Part shown: positions 35,960 to 47,946 of the stretch, piece after piece | Numbering within the stretch: the stretch's first letter is position 1 | Layout: every line of letters begins with the position of its first letter | Assembly (NCBI GenBank): GCA_033026295.1 | Contig: CM065181.1 | Span: 24,162,688 to 24,226,687, forward strand | DNA from: Channa striata | Taxonomy: Eukaryota > Chordata > Actinopteri > Anabantiformes > Channidae | Direction of reading: 5' to 3' | Length of the DNA stretch: 64,000 nucleotides | Position numbers and translations under genes: made by a program | The notes under the pieces: generated by a model | Told to the model about the DNA's origin: nothing | Seen by the model: the letters and a program-made list of their open reading frames with translations, nothing else | Database searches by the model: none

Positions 35960-37815
35960 ACTGAAAATTAACTAATTTGGCCATTTCGCTGTCGAAATTT
36001 CTTTTCACTTTTTGTTTTCACAGTTTTTAGTCTTCTCCAGGCAGCTCCAGCAGGACTTTACTTCAATCTGCTTTTCAGAAAATACATAGGCCCCAAAAAA
36101 TATTCAGTTTTGTACTTTGTTAAAACGTGTGTTTAATTCATTCTCTGTTGTTCTATTGTGGTTATATTTTATGTGTGTCTATTGTAAATCTGAGTGTCTA
36201 TGTGATCCCATTTGATGACAAAGTAAAAAAAGAAAGTTTATATTATTATATATATTAGTTTAGTTTAGTTTATATTATTAGTTTTATTTTAAAAAGGAAA
36301 CTGTAATACATTTACAAATACAACAGAAAAAAAAATGTTTTCCTGCTAATCTACTGATCCACACTTGTCTGTTTAATGACCATATTTCACCTTACAAGTA
36401 ATAAGATATAGTTTAATATTTTCTAGTTATTTCACAGTGAAACAAACCTGTTCTTTGAGTAAATGCTGAGATGGAGACAGGACCATCGGGGTCCAAACAC
36501 ACAGAGGAGATTCGATCGCCCACACTTACTTTAAGCTATATGTCCTCCCTCCTTTTGTTCACCTGGAATCCTGCTTCTCACTCTGCAGCCCACATTCCAA
36601 GAGTTTTTAATCTAAACCAAATTGTATGCGGTAGTCCAGAGATTATTTTAGGAGGGATCGTTTTCACGTGACCAGATACAATGATCCAGATCAAAATGTT
36701 CAGTCTGACGTCAACAGATAAAGAATACATTGACTTATTAAAACACAGATTTAAAACCTGACGTTTGCTGATTCATTTTTAATTTTAATAAAGCGGCTCC
36801 ACCTGCCGAGGAAGACCACAGGACTGACTGAAAGCCCCAGGACATTGAGAAGCGTCATGTGTTGTCTGTCTCAGTGGGATGCGCAACTCCAGTTTGACAC
36901 CGCGCTCTGTGATGTTTGTTGCTCTAGGATTGTGGGTCAGCCTGAACCACAGCTGATGAATAACGGAACATGTAAACCACCCAAACTGTGGTGACCTACT
37001 AACATCTGTTTTTATCTACTTATGAAAAACAGGGTTTGTCTCTAAGCCTCTATCTGCAGAGCGTTACTGTAACAGAGGCACTGTCATTTACTCATCACTA
37101 GATTTAGCTGCTTCACATATTTAAACTTCAACAGGAATAAAGTGAGAAAATGAGAAAAAAAATCATCTAAAAAAATTATTTAAACTGACTGGCGTCAGGT
37201 TGTTTATTAACTGTCGCTCAGTTTAGTTTTTAGATGTTAAAACCCTGAGGCTTTGAATCAAAGTCAGAACCCGAGTCATTAAGACGCTCAGAGTAGGAAA
37301 CAGCTGCATTAGCAACAACAGCCTGTTTTTAAAGTAAACATTTTTTATTATCAGGAAACAGATGCAGGCACACAATATAAAACCTGGAGACAAACTAAAA
37401 CTGCATTCAGTGAACATCTAAATGTTTAAAAATAATCTGTCAAAAAACTGCCACTACAGAAACACAAACAGAGCAAAAATTGCAATTTTATTGTAATTAT
37501 CATAAATCCCCTCAAAATCAAAACAGTCACATTTTATTACATCAGCTAAGAAAAAAGGCCAAAGATTTACAAAAAACAAGTCAGAGATTGGCAAATTACT
37601 TTCCTCAAAAAATTCCAACATTTGCAAATCTTTTTCTTTAAGTGTAATCAAATAAAGTTTACAAAGTATCTCAACTTTTTCATCATAAACTCTCCAATTT
37701 ATCTTAAAATGTTTAATAAACTGCCAGTTTGTTGAAGCGATCTGTCATGTTGTTTGCAAGTGTCATAAAGAGTCTCTGAAATTTGCACTGGAATGTACTG
37801 GACCCGATTGTTCAG
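35960..37815. other. Intergenic DNA, no gene recognised
   Basis: AT-rich and without a supportable exon or classified repeat. Confidence 0.35.
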
Positions 37816-37819
37816 GTCT

Positions 37820-40238
37820 TCATTTTTTCTTCTTGGGTCCTTCCAGAATCTCTGGGTACAGGTGTTTCCTCTGGGGCCAACACCTCTTTTTCCTCTTGTT
37901 CCAGACTTGTGGAAAGGTTTTCTCACAGTCATCACAGCATGTTGGGTTTTCATCCTTGTGGAACCTGGGACTTGTGTCAGTGTTTGAGTGTTGGCAAAAG
38001 GAAGCATCTCTGCTCTGGATCCCAGTCTGATGAGTCTGAATGTGAAGCCTCAAACTGTCAGAGGTCTGGAATCTTTCACCACACAGACCACAGACCTGGT
38101 CTGGCTCCAGCAGGTGAGCTTTAATGTGTTTCACTAAAAACCTGTGAGCTTTAAAAGTCTGGCTGCAGACTCTGCACTTGAAGGGTCCTTGTTTACGAGT
38201 GGTCTTTGATTTTGAGTGGTTTGAAACTGATTTGGGCTTAACAGAATCTTTGCCGTAATCGTCACTATCTTCAGTCTCAGATGACAACACCAGCTGGATA
38301 TCCTGATCTGGACCAGCTGAGCCTGGTTCTGACTGGGACCGGTAAATGACCTCACTTGGCCTCACTGCAAGCCTGGGGTTGTAGGTGAACTGGATGATCT
38401 CTGCTTCATCCAAATCAGGAAGCGGGTCTCCTTGCTGTTCCTCCTTCACATGTGAGCCCTTTGGGTCTTGCTGGGTATGGTTCTGGTTCTGACACTGGTC
38501 ATTGGGGTTAACTGGGTCTTTACTACCCATCAGCTGCTGAGTGAAGGCATCTGCAGGGAAACAAACATTGAGATTAAACCAGGACCTGGACTGCTATTAG
38601 GTCCTGTTCAAACCCAAAACCAGAAGTTTTGAATAGTTGAGAAACACCCCTTTGTAAAAAAAAAAAAAAAAACAACAGTATGATATGGTTCTTATAGTTA
38701 GTTATAGTTCATAGTGAGGACAGGTCTCAATGTACAGTGGGAGAACCTCGTTCTGAGCTGTTCATAGACATTTACAAATTCACAGTTCCAGATGTGTTCA
38801 ACCTGAGTTGGTGGTCATACAATGGTGACATATAAATGTGGGCTGAGAGAAGGAAAGTGTCTCAGTGAATCAGGGGTTGGTCCCCCAGCAGTCTAAGCCT
38901 GTAGCAGCAGGACCAGAACTAACTATAAGGTTTTGAGCCTCATCTTAATAGTAGAGAGGGTGTCTGCTTCCCGAATCTGGACTGGGAGCTGGTTCCACAG
39001 GAGCTTGATAGCTAAAGGCTCTGCCTCCCATTCTGGGAACCGCAATTAGGCCTGAGTTCTGAGACCGAAGTGGTCTATTAGGATGATATGGAAGGAGATC
39101 TTTGAGGTATGATGGAGCTTTATAGGTAAGAAGAAGGGTTTGGAATTCTATTCTACATTTAATGGGAAGCCAATGGAGAGAAGCGAATGAAGGTGAAATT
39201 TTATCTCTCTTACCAATCCCAGTCAGTAAAAGTCCTGTAGATTTATGAAAAGTAAAAAGTAGATTTATGATTCTTTGTCTACTAATAGTCTGGGTCATGT
39301 AGGATATAAATATGGGATCCTTGTCCCAAAATTATGGGCCAAAATGTTTTTATTAAGCTTCATATTGGTATATAGAATGTGTAGTATTGGAGTTCAATTA
39401 CTTGGAATTCACATCTGACATTTCTCGCAAATAGTGCAGTAAAAAGATGTAATTCTGTGTCTAGTAATCATCTGGGTCTTCTAGGATATAAATATAAGAT
39501 CCTTGTCCCAGAATTGCGGGCCAAAGTGTTTTATTAAAATACCAAATTCATAGAACATTTTGAAATACATTTAACACTGACATTTCTCCAAAAGAGCACA
39601 GTAAAAATAAAAATATATAACGTATAAACCCGTACAAATGGTGAGTTAGTTGCCCCTATTTATTAAGATACTTTATTTTGAAAACCGGATGTAGTTAGTG
39701 TTCTTTGGCTCGCTTCCAAACCCTTACCTTCTAGCGCGGATATCTTGAACACGGAAAAGTGAACGACGGCGGGCTTGACCGCAGCAGAGCCCCTCAATGC
39801 TCGGAGCAAACTGCGTCCGGGTGTTGATCGTAACCTTATTTAACCTTTACTAAACCTTTGCCAACAAGTAACCGAATAACAGACGGACTGGCATCGACGA
39901 GGACGGCTAATGTGTTGTCTTCCTGCTTCCAACAGCTGTCGTAACGACGAGCAACAACCGACGCCTTCGGAAGTCGGTCCCCAGTTAACGTGGTCACGGG
40001 TAAATTTGAAACAGTGTGCACTGGAGCCTTCAGGTGTGGACTCACCGGCGGACGGAACCCCCATCAGCGGCATGTGGACCGCGCATAACAGCGCGTGCTG
40101 GCGGGAGATCACCTCCTGACGCAGAGCCGCTTCCTGTTCGTATTTAACGATCGTTTTCTCAAACGCCGCCAAAATCTCCTCAATCGCCGCGTTCAGACGC
40201 TGCCTGACCAAGATCCGGAGTTTCTGGACCAGAGACAT
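37820..40238 (-). CDS. ZNF-G: C2H2 protein with an array cut short after two fingers
   Basis: Exon 1 (40238-40046) encodes MSLVQKLRILVRQRLNAAIE with EEILAAFEKTIVKYEQE, the short N-terminal module, and ends in phase 1 (GCCG|GTGAGT). Exon 2 (38550-37820) starts after CCCTGCAG with DAFTQQLMGSKDP, then an acidic linker containing the SETEDSDDYGKDSVK motif, giving 307 residues. Only two fingers are intact: FKCRVCSQTFKAHRFLVKHI and CGLCGERFQTSDSLRLHIQT. A third (CCDDCEKTFPQVW) has its cysteines but no histidines, and it runs into a basic tail (NKRKKRCWPQRK, GPKKKK). No further fingers were found in any frame downstream. The finger pair matches the start of the ZNF-F array, so this looks like a truncated paralogue. 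It may still be made, but could bind DNA only weakly. Intron 1 contains LINE DNA and tandem repeats. Confidence 0.8.
38790..39298 (-). mobile_element. 5'-truncated LINE (family 1) in ZNF-G intron 1
   Basis: On the minus strand it encodes SPSFASLHWLPIKCRIEFQT, LLLTYKAPSYLKDLLPYHP and GGRAFSYQAPV, which is reverse-transcriptase polyprotein C-terminal sequence with small deletions. The 3' UTR follows. It belongs to the same family as 24290-25135. Confidence 0.8.
39255..39615 (+). repeat. Two-copy tandem repeat of about 180 bp
   Basis: Units at about 39255-39440 and 39441-39615 share GGATATAAATAT, GATCCTTGTCCCA, GGGCCAAA, TTTTATTAA and CTGACATTTCTC in the same order, with moderate divergence. 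Confidence 0.7.
39808..40022 (+). repeat. Duplicated non-coding block, copy 2
   Basis: Partner of 6990-7235. This copy lies just inside intron 1 of ZNF-G, next to the exon 1 donor. Confidence 0.75.
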
Positions 40239-40261
40239 GTTCACACCGATACCCGGGAACG

Positions 40262-41860
40262 CACGCGGCTAAAGATGCTAACAGACTGTTTTTATTCCTG
40301 GTTCGGTATCAACAGCTGGACTTCCGGTGACCTTCAGATTAAAAGTGTTATGGTACGTTAGATGGACTAAAAGAAAACATTTTAAGATTTCTGAAACGAA
40401 TTGACCCAAGTTAAGAATAATGAACAAAGTAGAAAATATTTTATTATTTTAATAAGTCTATACTAATTTTATACATCATTCCTTTAATCCATGGCCTTCT
40501 ATAATACTTATAAATACTTCTATTGTGTTTTTGATGCATGATATCTGACCCTTTAAAAATGTCTTTTTTTTATTATTCTCTGTAAGAGACAGTTCAATAT
40601 TGAAATGGTTTCTTCTTTGCTTAGATAAGTTTTTTATTTAAGTGAATTTAAAGTCACTAAAAAATAATCAAATGACAGAATTGTAGTTCAGCCATTAAAA
40701 GATTGAACAATAACGAATAAATATTACATTTTTATTCACTGTGATTTTTCTGTTGCTTCTTTCATTCCCTTTTCTTCACAGATGCCTTTCTCCTGAAATA
40801 CACACACACAAAAAAATCTGATTTATGCATTTAAAAACTCTTTTAAATTATGGAAGAGTAAACAACAAAAACTATAAAGTTTCATGTACCTGCTGGTTTT
40901 AAACTGTTTGAGATGTTTTGTTTAAATTTGACTTTTTAGAGTTGTGTTAAATCAAACTATTAAAGAATATATTGTGTTTTTCAAATAGATTTTCTGTCAA
41001 TGTCTCGTCAACCTGAAGATGAAATATGAAGCGGTCACTCAGAAAAATAAAACATTGTTTAATTGTTCAATAGTTCACATGCATCTAGTCCTAAATGCTT
41101 ACAGCTAGAAACATTGTTCCAACTCTATGTTGTTAAACATGTTTAGGAGAGGTGTGCTATTACTTTGTGCGCTGTTGTATGCTAATGTACAATAATTTAT
41201 ATAAATATTTTATCTTTTTTTATTTTGAATTAAGGTCTATGGGAGTCTTTGACAGGTCGTTTGTAGTTCAATGCCTTCAGTTTCATTTGTGAAACTGCAA
41301 TTGTGCAGAACAAAGATTTTTCATAACTTTCATTTTTAAATTCTTCAGTGCTTCAAATCTCTCATCTTGAAAGCTCTTTAACAGAGACCTGCTGGAGCAT
41401 TGTAAAACTAAAAACGTTCTTTATGTGTTTTCACTTCTAAAGTATTCAATGCCTGCAATCCCAATACATTTGTGGAACTGCAATTGTTGAAATAAGTTGC
41501 TTTCTCTTCTAAAATGTCCAGGGATTCCAATCTTGCAATAGCGAAGGCTGCAAGCAGCTGTAGCAGCTGTAGCAGCTGGCTTTCAGCAGTCACACTTATT
41601 TTCTTCAGACCATGAAATGTGTCATTTGTCACAGTAACAAGAACTCTAATACTACATAATCTAAAAAATTAATATATTTGCAGTTGTCAGGTAAATATAC
41701 TGCAGTACAAATTTCAGACTTTCCCTCAGAAATGCAGTGACGTTAAAAAGTACCAGTAAGTACCAACTAAATTTTCATAGTTTCAGGTGCAGTAAAAAAT
41801 TGCGACTTTTCTTACAGAGAAAACTGGGGAATTTGGGAGTAGAAGACTAAGGACAGAAGT
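40262..41860. other. Intergenic DNA between ZNF-G and DNAI2, nothing recognised
   Basis: AT-rich sequence. It should include the ZNF-G promoter and the DNAI2 3' UTR, but no motif decisive for either was found. Confidence 0.35.
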
Positions 41861-44800
41861 TCAGCGTTCAGTGTCCGTGAAAGACAGCTCCTGACTTAAA
41901 GGAGGAAAGAAAAGTAAGGACACCATAAGTAAACAATGAATAAGAAATACCTGCTGAAGCTTGCCCTCTCTCCCCCTCTTCCTCAGCTCCATCTCCACAA
42001 TGCTGTAGAAGTCTTTCTCTGCTCTTTCGATCAGTTGATCAGGACTCTCTTCCCCGTCCTCTCGCCCCCCTTCATCCTCCCTGCTCTGCTCCGATCGACT
42101 CCTCTCCTTCAGCCGGATCTCTTTCTGTCGGGCCTCCAGTATCTTTTCTCGCTTTGTCTCTCGCTCAAACATCTGCAAACAAAACTGACTTTCAATAGAT
42201 GTTTGGTAAGCTAAACACGTAAAATCACAACAGTCAAGTCTGAGCTTTGCTTCCTTTCAGGACTCAATTTGTTCATAGGAAAAACATTTGATATTGGTTT
42301 AGTTGTAGTCCTTTGGCTAATTTTAGTCCTTCATTTGATTTTTTCTAACATCTAAGAATTTTGAGCACCAACTGTCTTCATCTTTTTTGTTTACAGATTA
42401 TATTAATTCAACTTATTGTTCAACCTCTAATGAGTTAATGAAAATTCTTTAATAAATATAAGTTTTAGTTTTCTTGAATGGCTTCTTTGGCCTGTCAAAC
42501 AGACTAGAGATTTGAGATCCTTTGTGAAGAAACAGGACATAGTTTCATTTTTGAAGATAAAATTTTGCCAGGAATTTTAGTTTGACTGAAGCGATGATTA
42601 TTATTCTAAGGTATTCTCAGAGTTGATCAGTTGACAGCTTGCTAATAAAGGTGTCCCACAAAGCTGTAATCTCTGTCTAATTTTAATCCCTACAGAAATA
42701 GAAAAATTTGTGCTTGCCAGAATGCACTGATGTGCATTATTATGCAGATGATGCTGTCCTTCACAGATTAAATGTAGTCATTTTCTCATTGTTCTCATAG
42801 TCATTGTTTCTCCTAACACTTATCAAATCTCACACAAACAGGGATTTGAGTTTCTTACAGCAGCTAGCAGACTCTTCTCATTCTTCTGCAGTGTTGACAG
42901 ACCGGGGGAGAACTCCAGCAGAGAAGCCGCACCCTGCTGAGAGCCACACGCCACCAGACGTCCGTTATCCTGAACACGAAGGCTGTACAGAGCCTTATCA
43001 CACACCTGAGGATCACAACAGATAATGTTAACATCAAGACTCAACAGCCACATTGTGTTTTCTAAGGTTAGGCGACAACACCTTGACACTAAGCGTGGGG
43101 TCATTCTGTTTGAAAAGGATGTCCCAAACGTCCAACATGCCATCCGATTTCACAGTAAAGAAGACAGAGGGTCTAACTGGACTCCAACATGCATCCATCA
43201 GGTACGACATCTGATATCTGAAGAAACAACAGATAGTGTAGTTTGACAGTAAATTTGAACCTAACTGCGCAGGATCTTATGTCTGAGCCCTACTTGGTGC
43301 ACATGATGGATGATTCCTTAATGTCCTCAGACCAGATTCGGGCTGTCCAGTCCCCCACACTGAGGAAGTTTTTAGGGAAGAACGGGTTCCTCTGCAGGGC
43401 ATAGATGGGTCCATGGTGACCATCGTATGTACAAACAATCTTCTCAGAGGGCGTCTTGGCCTTCCGGTTGCAGGAGACGACCAAGCCCTGTTCCGTTCCC
43501 ACCATGAACTTAGTTGGCTGGAGAGACATTGAGGACAGAGACACTCAAGCTGGGAAACCATGAGGGATGGGTACAGAACATGAGCTACAGAGTTGTTTAA
43601 ATGTCATGAATTCTAACCCAAGCTGTGCTGACTTTTATAGACAATCACTTACATCCTGGAGTCAGAAACCATAACAGAAAAAACCCACCATGGTCGTTTC
43701 AAACTCCAGAGAAATGGCTCCCAAAGCTCGGTCTAGGTTTCCCTCCTTGCTCAGATCCAGAACCAGACGCTCGGTGGGCTCACTCAACTTGCGGACGTCC
43801 CACCACAGAACCTGAAAAGTTAATGTCAGGTGGACAAGTTCAGTTAACACTTTTTAACTAAAGGTCATTTGTAAAGACCAAATGTCATTATGATATGCTA
43901 TTGTATTATTTGCTGTGAATATTGTTGGTGAGTTGTTCACTATTCATTTATTATTAGTTCTTAAGGATGAAACGCGCCTCCTAGTGCTGAGCCAAGGAAA
44001 ACAGAGTCAGTCAGCAGTATGGAAGAAGGAGGTTGCCTTGAAGTTAATATTGTTCAATAGAGCCTTTTTGAGCGCTACTTTTTGAAAACTGAAAAATTAA
44101 AATTTTATTTTGGATGTTGGAAAAGTTACTGTTATTTCTCAGGAGTTTTTTGCATGACAAATGTTTGCTGTGCAAGAGGAAGATTGTCCATGTTCACTTT
44201 AATATGAGTAAAGCACCACCTGTGTATCAAATTGAATGCATCTGTGAGTTCCCCTTAATTAACGTGGATACACAGTGTCTCTGTAATAAACAGAAACACG
44301 TCAAAAAATACAGACAAACTAAGGAGGCAACCAAGAGGCTGGAACAGTAAACAAAATTGAGGACTGCATCCTTATTTTAAAGGTCTGGGTTAGTCCTCCT
44401 CAGCCTAATAAATGATTCAAACAATCATCACTCCACCTGTCCATCAGTGGAGGCAGAGAAGGCATCTGTCCCAGTCTTAGACTGCAGCCAGATGATCTTG
44501 TAAACTGGATCTCTGTGACTCTGCTCCACAGGAGAAAACTCCACAGGCTGGCTGCCTCTCCGGGTGTCCCAGTATGCTAACACAAACACACCCACAGGTG
44601 AATAGACACATAGAAAGTCACCTGTCTGTATTTCCAGACCTGAACTCACCAATCTGTCCATTGTAGCTGCCTCCCACCAGAGTATGGGAGTCTTTGGGAT
44701 TGTAGTCCAGGCAGACGAGTGGAGACGCCGGCTTCAGGGTCATCTCCGGTCTGTTTGGGTTCTCTGAAAGACAAAACATACCTGTGACCACACTGGAGTC

Positions 44801-46554
44801 TGTAGTGGTCTTAAATTCAGCTGCTCTTTGTCCCACTCACCCACATCCCAGATATAGGAGTCCAGGCTCATGTCTCTAGAGGCTTTCTGGAACTCAGGGC
44901 ATGAGTAGGCAGCTGCCAGCTTCCTGGAACCATCAGGGTGCCACGACAGGCCGGTAACAGTGCGCTTCACCTCATTCGGATCTCTGCCAACGCAAAGGAG
45001 ATAAACGTTCACTAACCATCACAGTCCAGGAAGTTGGAGTCAGTAGAACAGCTTTTACCTGAAGACGTTAATGGTCTTGGCAGATGGTGGCTCCTGACTT
45101 TCCTCTACCTCCTCCTCCTCCTCAAAGTACTGCTGGTAGATGTCCACAGCATTGTTCTGTCTGATGCAATGCTCCATCACCTACACCACACACAATGACA
45201 TCACATCTACATATACATCACATCATACTGTGCACAGTGAAATCTCAGTCACGCTCAAAGTTAAATCTTGTTCCTTAGATGAAAATGTAAAACATGCAAT
45301 ATGAATGATTGTATTGATGATTGAGTTGTCTAAAACAAAACTGGATTTTGTCACGAGTAAAGCCCATTGTGAGTGGACTTGGACTGAGATGGATTGATGT
45401 GGACCGATGTAGACTGATGGACTAGGATGATGTTGTTGCATGTGGACTCAGATGTGGATCGATGTGAATTGTGGATCCCTTACACTGCCCAGCTGCAGGA
45501 TGCTGTTGACGTAGCCATCGTCCTTCTCCACCTTCTTCCTGAAGCGGATGGTTTGTTCCATCTCGTTGGGGTCCACGTCTTTAGGCCACCCCCCCTCCAC
45601 GTGGTTGATCCCGCGGCTGTCGGACTCAAAGCGTTCTGTGTTCACCTGAACATGCAAACACTTCATCAGCCAATCAACATACATCCTAAATCTGACAGGA
45701 GCTGACTATGCTGGTTTCCAGGTCCAGACTTTTGTCAACACAGAAGCCTGCAGAAACACGGAGTCAAGTTAAACTATTAATTGGGGGAATTCTCTTTTTC
45801 CTCACAAATGCATTTTGAACACTTTATTTAAACCTGATGACCATCGTAGACATTTTGTTCCATAAATTTAGCAAAAGATTTCTTTCCGATAAGGGAAACT
45901 CCCCTCACTTTGTTTAAGTGATTCAGCAATTTGTTGTTATAATATCTGAAAATGACTTTACAATAAACATTTTTTCCTTGTAAAACGTTTATTTCTCTGC
46001 AGTGTTTCTTCCAACGTTTGCTTTTTATTGTAGCTAACTGAAGGCTTCACCCTAACTAGTGAAAAATCAGGTTTGTGACGTGGTTCTTTCTCTGAATCTG
46101 TACATGAATTAACCTGATACCTGCAGAAACTTTATTTAAGAGACATGTGGAACGAATCTGGACTGGACGTGTACAATCATGTTATCAACTGCACCAGGTT
46201 CTATGATGTCTTTTTATTGTGATGTCTTTTTATTAAGAAAAATCACTTTTCTACTGCAGTACTGATACTTGTGGACATAAAGTCCATTTCACAGCATGTA
46301 CTCAGTCCTCAGTCAACGAGGCTGCCAGCAGTTCTGAGGATAAGCTAACGACGTGTACCGGTGAAGCCCACCTGGTGCTCCGACATGGCCCTGCAGGCCT
46401 GCACCGCCTGGTCTCGGGGGGTTTTCTGGACGAACTGCAGAGCCAGACTCGGGTCCGGAGGGACGTCCACCAGCAGTTCGACAGGCCGGTCAGAGAAGAG
46501 ACACTGCCGGCCGAAGTCTGCGCGTAGCTTCGTGTAAACGTGGACAATCTCCAT
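41861..46554 (-). CDS. dnai2: Axonemal outer-arm dynein intermediate chain 2 (DNAI2)
   Basis: Twelve exons join in frame to 581 residues: 46554-46372, 45645-45484, 45180-45059, 44983-44841, 44763-44650, 44576-44437, 43811-43689, 43517-43294, 43217-43082, 43005-42859, 42172-41951, 41890-41861. The start MEIVHVYTKLRADFGRQC and the segments GINHVEGGWPKDV, TGLSWHPDGSRKLA, DSYIWDV, GGSYNGQI, STDGQ, GTEQGLVVSCNRKAK, PIYALQRNPFFPKNF, GDWTARIWSED and MFERETKREKILEAR follow vertebrate DNAI2 in order. The middle carries the WD40 repeats that form the propeller. DNAI2 pairs with DNAI1-type chains at the base of the outer dynein arm. It is needed for motile cilia and sperm flagella, and human mutations cause primary ciliary dyskinesia. 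The tail is shorter than the human one (605 residues), ending ELSFTDTER. Its 5' end faces ZNF-I about 1.1 kb away, with X-box-like motifs in the gap. Confidence 0.97.
42650..42785 (+). mobile_element. LINE reverse-transcriptase relic in DNAI2 intron 10
   Basis: On the plus strand GVPQSCNL resembles the GVPQGSVLGP block. About 80 bases later HYYADDAVLHRL contains the catalytic YADD box. The frame between them is broken. It lies antisense to DNAI2. Confidence 0.6.
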
Positions 46555-46843
46555 CGTGCCGGACTCGAACTTCTTCCTCTGATAGAAGTAACGATGGAGG
46601 AACGAACTAACAACTACCAATCAAAAGAGTGCTGACAACAGAAATCTTCTATCGACTTAAGTAGTGAAACGTTTTCTCTTGTATCTGTAGAGGATACACA
46701 CGTTCATGCCGTGAAACGGAAACACGTCTTCTGATAACGCTTTGCTTCGAAGTTTTTTCCCTGACTTGGATTTTTTCTGCCTCTACCTCATCTTTAAGTG
46801 CACCAAACGTTCATAAGCCACAGAAACGGCGGTGTGGTTCCCT

Positions 46844-46856
46844 GTATCCTAGCAAC
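46844..46856 (+). promoter_or_regulatory. X-box-like RFX site upstream of DNAI2
   Basis: GTATCCTAGCAAC fits the RFX X-box pattern (GTNRCC, short spacer, RGYAAC) at all but one position. It lies 290 bases upstream of the DNAI2 start codon. RFX factors drive ciliary genes, so the location makes sense. Binding is inferred. Confidence 0.5.
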
Positions 46857-46871
46857 GAAGCAGAATCTATC

Positions 46872-46884
46872 GTATCTTAGCAAC
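46872..46884 (+). promoter_or_regulatory. Second X-box-like RFX site
   Basis: GTATCTTAGCAAC repeats the same half-site (AGCAAC) 28 bases after the first motif, in the same orientation. Confidence 0.4.
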
Positions 46885-47209
46885 AGTACACTTTTTTTCA
46901 CAATAACTTTATTACACAAGTACTGGGCAAACAGAAACAGCTTATAGACGTAATCTAGTCGTAAATTAGATCGGGTTTAATATGCTGGGCTAACTCACTT
47001 ACCTACTCACATAAAGCTGATTTACTCGTAAGCTTTTTCCTTTACTAAAGAAAAACAGAACCTGAATGTAGTTAAAGGTTCAGGCTGAATTTTACATTCT
47101 CACAACAAAGTCATCTCAAGACACGGTATTTAGTAAGGTGCGTTTCTGGTATAATTCATGAGATATTCTGACAGCAGCGATACATTTGTCCGATGAAGTA
47201 TTGATACTT

Positions 47210-47390
47210 TCACACTGCTTCTTATTTACCCATTCACACCCTCCCGGGGGAAACTAAGCGGGGCTTTAGAGTCTTGCTCGAGGACACTTCGACATGTGAC
47301 CGGAGGAGCCGGGGACCAAACCAACAACTGTAGGATTGGTGGACGGACGGTCGCGCTGCCCACGAGTAAACATGTTTTCAGTGCGTGAAA
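47210..47390 (+). repeat. Interspersed fish repeat fragment in the DNAI2/ZNF-I gap
   Basis: The order CCCATTCACACCCTCC, TTGCTCGAGGACACTTCGAC, CATGTGACCGG, ACTGTAGGATTGGTGG and GCGCTGCCCACGAG matches a common fish interspersed repeat. The class is uncertain. Confidence 0.45.
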
Positions 47391-47608
47391 CTGTTTCGTC
47401 TCTGCTGTTGCTGATGTGACTCGTTCCACCGCCTCGGCGTCTTTGCTCCTCCGCTCCAGCAGATGTCGCAGTTCGCTCGGGACGCTTCGTTCTCGTCACC
47501 GAAGCATCGTTGACGCGGAACTGCGCGTGTGTGTGTTTATGTATAATATGTGTGTGTGTGCGCGCGCGTGTCCATGTGTGTATGTGTGTTTACTTTCCCG
47601 CCGCCCTC

Positions 47609-47946
47609 TTTGTTCGCCGAGGCTCGAAGCGCAGAGAAGCATTAAAATGTGCGCCGTGCAGCTGCTGCGGGTGTCGGTCCATGAGCGGATCAGCGCCGCC
47701 GCTCAAGACTTTCTGCTGCAGCTGGAGAAAGGAGACGAAGCCGCAGAACTCCCGGCGCTGAGAGCGCTGCTCACCGAGCGGCTAACGGCAGCTGCGGAGG
47801 AGATCGTCGGTCTGTTCGAGGAGACCGTGACGGAGTACGAGGAGCGAGTGGAGCGGTCGGAGCGGGAGATCTGCCGCCAGAGGAGGCTGCTGGATGCCGT
47901 GCTGAAGCCCGAAGTCCGGCTGCACAGAGCAGGTCAGGACCCGGAT
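47609..47946 (+). repeat. Inverted duplication, copy 2 (ZNF-I exon 1)
   Basis: Reverse-complement twin of 29275-29612, with no difference found by eye. The upstream flank at 47430-47520 (TCTTTGCTCCTCCGCT, AGATGTCGCAGTTCGCTCGG) is related to the ZNF-E promoter but diverged, and the downstream intron is unrelated. Confidence 0.9.
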
